NCBI RefSeq assembly: GCF_035046485.1
Contig: NC_085138.1
Location: forward strand, 331,682,421 to 331,746,420
Length of the DNA stretch: 64,000 nucleotides
DNA from: Aedes albopictus
Taxonomy: Eukaryota; Arthropoda; Insecta; Diptera; Culicidae
Direction of reading: 5' to 3'
The notes below the pieces were generated by a model. It did not search any database. It was not told the DNA's origin and worked only from the letters and a program-made list of their open reading frames with translations. A program made the translations under genes and the position numbers. Shown piece after piece: positions 55,024-64,000 of this stretch; positions within the stretch are counted from its first letter, which is position 1; each line of letters starts with the position of its first letter.

Positions 55024-56234
55024 AGTTAAAAGAAAATCGGGTTGAGTACTATTCCTTTTAATTCTACTATGAATTTTTATCCTTTGAGATATACGTATTT
55101 CGACTTTAACTGCAGGGTCGTCTTCAGTATCTCATACTTGACTCGGCTTGACTCGACTCGACACGTCGTACAAGACACTGAAGACGACCTCACAGTTGAG
55201 CTCGAAATACGTATTTGTCAAAGGATGCAAATTCTTAGTGTAATTAAAAGGAAAAGTACTTAACGGCAAAAGGTTATTGCAACCATAACAAATTGCAAAT
55301 GCTCCATATAAAATCAAAAAGCGATCCATAAAGAATGAACATATGTTCTATGAAAATGTGCAATGTTACCCATAAATAATTGAAAACGTTCCATACTTTA
55401 TAAAAAATGTACCGGTAAAACATACAATTTTCTCTTTAAAAGTGAAATTTTGAACCAATAAATAATACTGAAATGCTCCATGATAAAATACAAATGTTCC
55501 ATAGAAAAATACAAATGCTCCATAAAAAATTAAAATTGTACCCATAAAAAAATGAATATTGCTCCATAGAAAAATTAAACTGCACCATAAAAAATTGAAA
55601 TTGCACCATAGAAAATAGACAAATGCTCCATAAGTATTATCAAACTGCACCACATAAAATACAATTTGCTCCATAAAAAATGAAAATTCTCCATAACACT
55701 AAACATTTCACCACTAAAGCAATGCAATGTAAAGCAATTCAGCCCTGTCGAATTAAATTATGAGAATATGCTATCTATGGAGGATTTTCAATTTTTCATG
55801 GAGCAATTCATATTTTCTATGGCGCAGTTTGATAATTCTTATGGAACATTTGTCTATTATCTATGGTGCAATTTCAATTTTTATGGTGCAGTTTAATTTT
55901 TCTATGGAGCAATATTCAATTTTCTATGGGCACAATTTTAATTTTTTATGGAGCATTTGCATTTTTCTATGGAGCATTTGTATTTTATCATGGAGCATTT
56001 CAATATTATTTATTGGTGCAAAATTTTACTTTTAATGAGAAAATTTATGTTTTACCGATACATTTTTTATGAAGTATGGAACGTTTTTAATTATTTATGG
56101 GTAACATTGTACATTTTCATGGAACATATGTTCATTCTTTATGGAGCGCTTATGGATTTTCTATGGAGCGTTTCTATTTGTTTATGGGTGCAATAAATAG
56201 GCTGCCGTACTTAACCCGATTTTCTTTCAACTTA
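55024..56234. mobile_element. Foldback element built of TCCATA sub-repeats
   Basis: Ends AAGTTAAAAGAAAATCGGG and CCCGATTTTCTTTCAACTT are inverted, with TA adjacent on both sides. The left arm (about 55270-55690) and right arm (about 55760-56200) are complementary and each consists of diverged GCTCCATAAAAAATTGAAAT-type units of about 25-30 bp. The loop is about 60 bp. The Met-Glu-His frames at 55760-56196 come from TATGGAGCAT repeats and are not genes. The left arm holds a nested MITE. Confidence 0.8.
55049..55256. mobile_element. Nested palindromic MITE in the foldback's left arm
   Basis: Ends CTATTCCTTTTAATTC and, from the right, CTTTTCCTTTTAATTA, flanked by TA. The arms share ATCCTTTGA, ATACGTATTTCGA and GTCGTCTTCAGT. 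The middle has CTTGACTCGGCTTGACTCGA. About 208 bp, non-coding. The opposite foldback arm lacks it. Confidence 0.75.
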
Positions 56235-56469
56235 CAGGTGTTAGTAGAATCACGCCTAGGTTCATCATCAAGATCTACATCTATGTTGAAGCCAACAGCC
56301 TCTCGATCTCCCTTTTTAACACTTTTTGTAAGTAAACTCAAATTTCTCTGTACGAATTGTAGTGCTACGCTAGACTCTCCCCTTCAGCGTAACGTTATTT
56401 TTATAGGATGCTTGAGGTTTTACTTTGATATTGTGTTTGGGTATTTTCTTGTTTTTTTCTATGATTTTT

Positions 56470-59400
56470 TTTAATAATCCAGTTTTTTTTTCAAGACTTC
56501 CCTCGGTAATTCGATAGGATTTTTTTTTCTCCTACGGTTTCTACAGGAAACCCATTTCTTTCGAAATTTCTCAGGAAATTCTTCTAGAAGCTCCTCTTAA
56601 AGTGTCTTCCAGGAATTCTTTATGTAGGAGTTTATCCGTTTTTTTTAAGAATTCTTATGGCAATTATTATTTGGGAATTATCTCCAACAGTTACGCCAGG
56701 AAATCATTATGTATTTCCACTAGAGGTTTCTGCGGTGAAATTTTCAAGATTTTAATAAGAACTTAAGAGTTTTTGAATGACGTCAACAGACGATTTCCTT
56801 AAGATAAGATTCCCAAATTCCTAGAAAAAAAAAACGAACCTAAGGAATTTGAGGAAGACTTCCAAAGAAACTTTTGAGCATCAAATACCAGAGGAATCCC
56901 TCGTTGATTTCCGAAGAATTTCACCTTCCGTAACTCGCGCGGTTGTCTACCACCGTCAGCACCACGCTAATGATGAATACAAAAAGTGAAAACAAAATAC
57001 AACAGCGCGATCGCTGGCGGGTTGAATAACTATCTCATCTCACCTACAGTTTCTTCAGGAATCCTTCCGGCAATTTACTAAAAAAAACTCCAATAATTAT
57101 TTAAAAAAATGCACCATAAGTAAAATACCAATGTTTTTTTTAAGTAATTGCTCGTGAAATTCTTTAAGGAACTCCTCCGGAAGGTATTTTGAGAAATGCT
57201 TTGGAAATATCATCCAATAATGCATTTAAGTAGGAATTCATCCGAAAAAATCTAAAACAATTCTTATGACAACTTCATCATTATTATTCAAGAATTTCTC
57301 CTACAACTCTAAAACTTCTCTACATTCAATTTGCAAGTTCTCCCGAATTTTTTCGAAGATATCTTGACAATTTGTTTCGGAATTCCTACGAGAGCATTTA
57401 AAAACATACAATCTGGATTTTTTCTAAGGAATCTCTCGGGAATTTATTTCAGTTTTCATTTGGAATCTTCCTTTGAAATTTAAGCAAAATTTCTTTTGAG
57501 AACGTTCAATAATTTGACATGGAAATAGCGTGACAGAGAGGGGGGGGGGGTTGGACGTTGGAACCAATAATTTGAATCTTCCGTTGGAAAGTACCTCAGA
57601 ATTCTCTTTAGGAATTCATTCAACAATATTATCAGGGAATCATTCAGAATTGCCATAAACGATTATTTCAGTAGTTTTTCGGGAATTTGTGTGATAGAAT
57701 TTTAAAAATACTTGAGAGAGAAATTCCTGAAAAAATGCTTGTGACATTTTTAAAAAAAGAAGCCCGATTCCTGAGTTTTTATGAAAACGTTAGAGGACTT
57801 CATGAAGAAACCTGAGGAGTTTACTGGATACTTTCAGAGCATATTGCCAAAGAAACCACTGCAAAAAATACAAGAGAAATTTCTCAAGTAGTTTCAGATA
57901 GAATATCCGAACTGCCAGAGAAATCTTAATATACTGATTTTTTCACAATGTTACATAAAGATTTTTTTAACTACAAGTTTGTCAAGGAACTCATTCGATA
58001 ATTTCTTCAAGATTTCCTGTGAAAACTTCCGGTAAATTTTCCAGAAACTTCTCTAGCAAATCCTGAGAAACTCCTACGGATTTTTTTCAAATTCTTTGGC
58101 AAAATCTTTGGAAATCGCGTTGAAAATTACAAACATCTCCAGCAATACCTTAAGGATATCGTAAGCAAATTTGGAATTTACGGAATGTTTCAGAACTTTT
58201 GGAAGAAAAGCCGGTGAATTGTTGAGGTAACTTCTACAGAAATTTCTTTGGATATTTTTTCAAAGGAGTTGAGCAAACTGCCGAAAATAATATAAACATA
58301 CTGCCAGAGAATTTTTTTGAAAAAAAAAATAAACGAAAAATTTATTTTTATTGTACAAGAAATTACTGAAACTTGTTGCCGAGATACCCTAAAAATTGTC
58401 GTCACGACTCCTGAAGAAACTTTATGATAAATTCCCTGAAGACTAACCAGAAGAATTTCTTGCAGATGTGATGGAATTACTTCTCAAGACTTTGTTGGAC
58501 GAAAGCTTGAGGATTTTTGAGTAAATTCAATAAGGAATTCTAGAAGAAGGTTGCGGTTACGAAGCAATTCTAAAGGGCATTTTAGAGCAATCATTAGAAG
58601 GATTGTTGGTGATATTTGTTTTAGTTTGCAAAAAGAACTTTATTATAAATTTGCAGACGATATATTGGATTCATTTCTAAAGAATTTACCTGAGGAATTC
58701 CTAAGAAAATCTGCCAAACTGAATCGACGACCATTACCAAACATTGAAAATGAAATTTCCGAAAAGAAATTCTCAAAAGAAAATCCGTAAAAATTGTCAA
58801 AGAAAATCCAACATAATTGTTAAAGCATCTGCAAAAGGATTCCTTGAAAATTGCCGAAAGAATGCCCGAAGAAATTTCCTTAGAAATTCCTCTAGCAATT
58901 TACGATATAAAATCCTTAGCAAATTTCCATGGGACTTCCCTAAGGAATTACATGGGGATTGATTTCCTTATTTATTGAAGACATTTTTTCAATAAACTTC
59001 TGAATAAATTTCTCGAAAAGAGATATGAAAATATTGAGAAGAAATTCCCTAAGAAATTATTCATTATTTATTTATTAAAGAGGTTTTAACAAGAGTCATT
59101 CGTTGAAATCTAAGCAATTCACCGGAGTAATTCATGAGAGAATTTTTGGAAGAATTTCCAAAGAATTTGTCTGAAAAATTTTTTCTGCACTCGTCAAAAA
59201 TTTTTGCAGGAATTTCTATAATACTTTCTGAAGAAACTGTCAGATGAATACCTAAAAGTTTTTAACAGGAATCCCAAGAGAACCTGCCAGTTAATTTCTT
59301 GAAGGAACTGTCGCATAGTTTTTAGAAAAATTGTTGTGGAATGCATATAAACTCTTCTAAAAGAATTCCCGTAGGATATTATGGGACAAATCGCCAAATA

Positions 59401-60010
59401 AAATAATAAAAAAGTGACGGATGCCATTTTCAAGTACTTGCCAAGGCCATTTCAAGAAACAAAATTATGAAGAAATTTTCAAAAAAAAAATTTTCTGACA
59501 AATTCTTGGAAAACAGTCCGAAAATTTTGAAATTGACAACTGAAGAAAAACCCATAAACACTGCAGAACGAGTTCTTCAAAAATTTACCGGAGCAACCCT
59601 CAAATTTCTACAAAAAATGTAAAAGGAATTGGTGGAACAATTCCGGAACACATAAATAAAAAAAAAAAAAAAAAAACAAATCCGGAAGAAATATTCGATG
59701 AATTTCTGAATTTCAATAAAAAAAATAGATAGATTGACAAAATTTCCAAATCCTGAAAATCGCCGGTGAAATGTTCTAGATACTCAGGATTTCTCCTGAA
59801 GAAATTTCCTGACGAATACCTAAATATACTGCCGGAGGAGCTACTGAAACAATTGCATGATAAGTTCTTTGAAAAAAAAATAGAAATTCCAAGAATATGA
59901 ACTGTTAAACACTTCGAACAAGTTTCCAGAGAAATTCCCAAAAAAAAAAACAAAATGACAAAAAGAACCAAAATATTGAAGAAATTTCTAAAATTACTTG
60001 CCAAGAAGTC
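56470..60010. repeat. Long degenerate GGAATTCC-related tract
   Basis: Diverged AATTCCT, GAAATTTC, TTCCTAAGGAA words and T- or A-rich runs over 3.5 kb, with a non-repeat pocket at 56930-57060 and a G run at 57541-57550. No gene; Lys/Phe/Ser-rich frames are by-products. Confidence 0.55.
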
Positions 60011-60312
60011 TTAAACACAGTGCACAATGGGTCCAGAGCCGTGTTTACGAAGACAAAAATGTTTGTGCCTAAACCATACGTTTTAGATATATGGTGTCTT
60101 TGGGAAACTTTCTTTTTATTTTTCGACTTTTTTTCTCATTATTGTGAAATTAGGGTGGTCCCTCTAGTTTCGCTGATCCAAGCATCTGATTTTTAATAGT
60201 TTTATGTACGTTCACAAAATGTTCTACAAAGTTGTAAAAGAACTTATTTGGAGCAAGTTTGCCGAAGATAACATTATTCTATCTCTTATGGTTCCTAACT
60301 TATATTTTTTAA

Positions 60313-60427
60313 CCTTCCAGCGCGCGCACCATCAAACAACCGAAACTGCACCGCGCTCGCGCTGTATACGAAAAGCGAGGTTTCTTGGTAGTGTTGTACT
60401 TTTTACAACAGCGCGCGCGCTGAAGGG
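60313..60427. mobile_element. 115-bp GC-rich MITE flanked by TTAA
   Basis: Ends CCTTCCAGCGCGCGC and GCGCGCGCGCTGAAGGG, with TTAA at 60309-60312 and 60428-60431. The other foldback arm has the intact target TTTTTAAAAA at 61131-61139, so insertion with TTAA duplication is directly visible. Confidence 0.9.
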
Positions 60428-61403
60428 TTAAAAATATTCATGTTAGGGTGATCCATGAATTTCAGTTTTCCTGAAATAACTTTTAATGCATTCGTTTCTC
60501 GTAAATACTTTGTTCCGAGCACTTTTGGAACTATCAACGACGCACATTTTTTCCAAAGAGCTCAAAGTTCTTACTCTCATAGTTAAAAAGATATTGGCAT
60601 TTTTCTTCGAAAAATTACTTTATTTAAAAATGTCATATCTCAAAAAGGAGCGAATGGATTTTCAATCTCCCGGTTGCATTGGAAAGATCGTACTCTGTTC
60701 TATTTATGGTGAAAAAACTGTAGGTACCTTTTTCGTTCAAAGCTTTTTATTGAATTTTGAAAATACGATTTTTTTCATGGAAAAGCAGTTGTAACTTTGA
60801 AAATCGATGAGATACAAAGTTGGCGTCTTCGACAAAATTGCGAGTTTTTGGCTGCTATAAAAGCTCCCAGAACAAAGTATTGCGAAAAAATCAACACATA
60901 ACACAATCCATTTGCTTCTTTTTGAGATATGACATTTTTAAATAAAGTAATTTTTCGAAGAAAAATGCCAATATATTTTTAACTATGAGTGTTAGAACTT
61001 TGAGCTCTTTAAAAAAATATGCGTCGTTGATAGTTCCAAAAGTGCTCGGAACAAAGTATTTACAACAAACGAATGCATTAAAAGTTATTTCAGGAAAACT
61101 GAAATTCATGGATCACCCTAACATGATTATTTTTAAAAATAATAAGTTAGGAACCATAAGAGATAAAATAATGTTTTCTCCAAATAAGTTCTTTTACAAC
61201 TTTGTAGAACATTTTGTGAACGTACATAAAACTATTAAAAATCAGATGCTTGGATCAGCGAAACTAGAGGGACCCCCTAATTTCACAATAATGAGAAAAA
61301 AGGTCGAAAAATAAAAAGAAAGTTTCCCAAAGACACCATGTATCTAAAACTTATGGTTTAGACACAAACATTTTTGTCTTCGTAAACACGGCTCTGGACC
61401 CAT

Positions 61404-61535
61404 GGTCCACTGCACGAATTCGTGCTGGCCTGCTTTCTCCCACAGGAAATTTGACGTTTGAGCGGTGCCGACACCGCTCAAACGTCAAATTTCGTGTGGG
61501 AGTAAGCAGCCCAGCACAAATTCGTGCAGTGGACC
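61404..61535. mobile_element. 132-bp palindromic MITE, 2-bp duplication AT
   Basis: Ends GGTCCACTGCACGAATT and AATTCGTGCAGTGGACC, flanked by AT (61402-61403 and 61536-61537). The centre is a 21-bp stem (GACGTTTGAGCGGTG core) with a 4-nt loop. The empty target GGACCCATTGTG is preserved, in complement, at the left end of the host foldback. Confidence 0.85.
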
Positions 61536-61547
61536 ATTGTGCAGTGT

Positions 61548-62128
61548 CGTCATGATTCCTAAAGAAGTTTTATGAAAAATTCTAATAAGAATCACCAGAA
61601 CCAGATAATTTCTGAAGAATTCCTGTAGGGATCCTTCAAAAACATTACAGATGAAATTATTGGAAATAAAGATTTGCCGAATGAATCCCCAAATAATTTC
61701 TTGAATAATTGTAAGAGGTCTCCTTAAAATTTAATAGTAAAATTGCCAAAGAAATTTCCTGGAAAATTTCTATGGAATTCATTTTTATTCTATAAGCTAG
61801 TTAAACGAATGCCATAAGAAATGGAATGGGAATTCACGAAGAAATGGTTGGAAAATACCTACAAATTTCCAGCGTAGTTCATGAAAAGATTTTCGGAGCG
61901 ATTTTCGAAAAACAAGTCAGAGATTTTTTTGTCATAGGAATTCTTGTAGGAAATTCCAGATGAGTTCCTGGAGAAAATGTATGTAAACTGATCAGTTCCT
62001 GGAGAGAATGCATGTAAATTCTCCTGGAAGAATTTCCGGAGGATTACTGCATGAATTGCCGGAGGAAATCATAAAAAATGCCGGTGGCCATCTCCATATA
62101 GTTGACAAAAACACTTCTGGCAATAATT
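61548..62128. repeat. Degenerate GGAATTCC-related repeat
   Basis: Diverged AATTCCTGGAGAAAATG and GAAGAATTTCCGGAGG words, ending at a target duplication. Confidence 0.5.
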
Positions 62129-62139
62129 TTTTTAAGAAA

Positions 62140-62446
62140 CTAGCTGTCCCGGCAAACTTTGTCTTGCCAAGCTGTGGTGGTTTGACAGCTGTTGAGGACA
62201 TCGCAGCAACGCACTCTAGATTGATTTCATTTTAATCACGCCAAATTTCTTCCCGGCTCATGAAAAATCAGTATTTTTACATTCTTTAATCTTCTTGAAT
62301 GATTTTAGTAACTTTTTATGTATATAAACACAGCCACTATGAATACGAATCGAACCGTGCAAGATTCATGCTGATTGGTTCATCCGTTCGTGAGTTTTGT
62401 TGCCTCAAAGGAAGTTCAAACTCATTTATATATATATAGATATAGA
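62140..62446 (+). mobile_element. Retroposon with 11-bp target duplication and TA-rich tail
   Basis: Flanked by TTTTTAAGAAA (62129-62139 and 62447-62457). Begins CTAGCTGTCCCGGCAAAC and ends in a TATATATATAGATATAGA tail after TTCATCCGTTCGTGAGTTT. Sequences with this start and end are dispersed widely in insect genomes and are usually treated as non-LTR (RTE-like) 3' regions or dependent SINEs. The class is from memory; the insertion itself is clear. Confidence 0.75.
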
Positions 62447-62457
62447 TTTTTAAGAAA

Positions 62458-62815
62458 TCGGCTGATAAATTCTCGAAAAAGTGTTCAGAAATTAAAAAAA
62501 AAGCTGAAGGAAATCTTAAAATCACTGCCGAACAAATTCAATCAAATAAACTTTTCCAGAAATTGTTGTAGACATTTGTAATGAAATTGTCAGAACAATA
62601 CCGGCAAAAATATCAAAAAACAAACTCTGGATTTCCAAAAAGAATTTGAGATGAATTGAGTGAGTTAGGAACTATCTTGGGCATTCCTCAAAAAACTATT
62701 AGAACAATCTCTTGCAAAATTGATGGACGCAGATATTTCAAGAAATATAAAAAAAATATTCCATTAATAAGCATTTGGAAGAATTACTGACAAATTAGTC
62801 AAATCTAGAAAGTTT
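62458..62815. repeat. Degenerate repeat, AT-rich
   Basis: Diverged GAAATTGTCAGAA and AAATTGATGG words. No gene. Confidence 0.4.
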
Positions 62816-64000
62816 TGTAATGAAGTTTTGTGTCGACACCAACTCCTGCCGCAATTTTGAGCCGCAGTATCTTCTCCATCTTCAAAAGCTTCTACCATAG
62901 CAGTTTCCACCGCGCAGACCGAAATTGTAAATTGAGTACATCAAAACCATATGACTCTGATTCGTTTCACCATCGGAAATGCAAATGCAATTTAGTGAAC
63001 TTCCGAGAACACACCTACCCAACAGCGCCAACCTGCAGCGGTGGACTCCAAAACGGCACTTTTTTATGGCAGCACATCAATGCTCCATTTCCACACCGGT
63101 AAGTCAAGTCGGAATATAAACAAGATACCACACCCAGTGCTGCGGCCCGTAGCAGCACCAGACTTCCACTCCGACCTTCAACCTGGAAAAGTGGTTTTCC
63201 CTGGTATTCGCCGTTTTTTCCTCTCCGTTGTCATGCGAAGAAAAATTCCAGAACTGTTATTTATTCTTCCGCTAGGAAGTCCGCCTTGAGTACACAATCA
63301 CGAGCAGCAGCAGCAGCAGCAGCACCTTTTGCCGTTTTCTCGTACCTAGAGGAGGACTATTCGGACTTTCCGGGTACAGGCTTCCGGGTTTCCCATATCG
63401 TTCGTCCATGTGCGAGCAGCACTGACTGACTGGGTTGGTTGGGTGAAAAATGGAGTGAGAGAATGAAAAAGCACACCGAGCTGGGGAAGCTCACCTTGCA
63501 CTTAGAGTCGTCCTAGAGTCGGTCATCAGAGGTGATCGTCGTATGGTTCAACAAGGGACACATCTTTGCTGTTCCAGGCAGGCTGCCATAGCATTGCCAA
63601 CTCATGCTGGCACCACCGCAGGTAAACGGAGATGTGGCCGAGTGGAAAGGTCTCCACCGGGAAGATCTATTTGCATATTATTTCCATTTTGTCATCCTCG
63701 ATGCGGCTGGGGGGACTGCGGGAGCATTCCAAAGGATAGTCGGAGGAACAGTTCGGATGACTTCAGCAGAGCCATCCCGGAATGGTTGGTTGGACCAACC
63801 GAAATGGTTGTTGAAGCACAATAAAAGTACAATTTCAAATCAACATATAACCTGAATGGGATTCTGTGCCCGTTCGGTTGTTCCTCACCTTTGCGGCGGA
63901 AAAGGGGGTTCATGTTATCATACTGTGAGCAATTGGACTAGATGTAGTAGGTGGTACCTGCGTGGACGAGAGCTGGTGGAGTCCAGATCACAATGGAGTT
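62816..64000. other. Non-repetitive GC-balanced stretch, no gene supported
   Basis: Contains (AGC)7 at 63303-63323 and a small TTGGTTGGACCAACCG hairpin near 63785. Overlapping frames up to 93 aa show no domain. The window ends within it, so an exon structure could continue to the right. Confidence 0.4.
63303..63323 (+). repeat. (AGC)n microsatellite
   Basis: Seven perfect AGC triplets. Confidence 0.9.

Larger units (their letters stand above)
60017..61547. mobile_element. 1.5-kb foldback element with two nested MITEs
   Basis: Ends ACAGTGCACAATGGGTCC and, from the right, ACACTGCACAATGG interrupted by an insertion, then GGGTCCAGAGCC. The left arm (to about 60650) pairs with the right arm (from about 60905) with roughly 90% agreement over some 500 bp, and the spacer is about 250 bp. 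Frames in either arm (109 and 102 aa) are not gene-like. MITEs at 60313-60427 (left arm) and 61404-61535 (right arm) are each missing from the other arm. Confidence 0.85.

Noticed and set aside
55760..56196. Met-Glu-His-rich frames
   Set aside because: They translate TATGGAGCAT sub-repeats in a foldback arm.
63628..63700. tRNA gene suggested by GTGGCCGAGTGG
   Set aside because: Only an A-box-like match. There is no B box or cloverleaf at the right distance.
1..64000. Endogenous viral element, as is common in Aedes genomes
   Set aside because: No frame resembling viral polymerase, glycoprotein or nucleoprotein domains was noticed. Only the LINE gag-like ORF and a pogo-like transposase fragment have recognisable protein features.

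Overview
This window looks like gene-poor, repeat-dense insect nuclear DNA. The mix of tRNA-derived SINEs, many small palindromic elements with TTAA or TA target duplications, a non-LTR retrotransposon gag-like ORF and AT-rich spacers fits a culicine mosquito, probably Aedes. That assignment rests on recognised repeat styles, not on a search. No bacterial operon, rRNA gene, functional tRNA gene or CRISPR array is seen. No complete host protein gene can be supported; the window is best read as intron or intergenic/heterochromatin-like sequence.

Layout. 1-1835: an inverted repeat whose identical arms meet inside a 23-bp satellite. 2.8-5.6 kb: SINE fragment, degenerate repeat and three foldback MITEs. 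5.6-8.7 kb: a third copy of the inverted-repeat arm running into about 2.1 kb of the 23-bp satellite. 8.7-10.7 kb: mostly single-copy-looking DNA with one weak exon candidate. 10.7-16.5 kb: degenerate GGAATTCC-related repeat, two MITEs, a possible solo LTR, then a 12-bp GGAATTCC satellite. 17.1-21.8 kb: a different 12-bp satellite (CAATTG core), interrupted by a compact ORF1-only non-LTR retroelement at 18103-19339. 23.3-32.4 kb: degenerate repeat with SINE and MITE insertions. 33.6-38.4 kb: the largest 12-bp GGAATTCC array (about 340 units). 38.8-42.9 kb: 7-bp minisatellite, two TTAA-flanked MITEs and C-rich repeats. 42.9-47.8 kb: degenerate repeat with two SINE-type insertions. 50171-51297: perfect (AGTCT)n. 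52.8-56.2 kb: a perfect hairpin, a three-level nest of DNA transposons with a broken pogo-like transposase, and a foldback element. 56.5-62.8 kb: degenerate repeat holding a 1.5-kb foldback with two nested MITEs, plus a retroposon with an 11-bp target duplication. 62.8-64 kb: single-copy-looking DNA.

How it fits together. The dominant theme is the palindromic octamer GGAATTCC. It is arrayed at 11/12-bp alternating spacing (23-bp unit) or 12-bp spacing, and is surrounded by kilobases of diverged derivatives. Because neither unit contains a stop codon on either strand, the arrays produce very long open frames in all six frames; these are not genes. The most gene-like object is the 330-aa gag-like ORF of the ORF1-only element, which carries Inr and DPE motifs at its exact 5' end, a poly(A) signal, a poly(A) tail and a target-site duplication.
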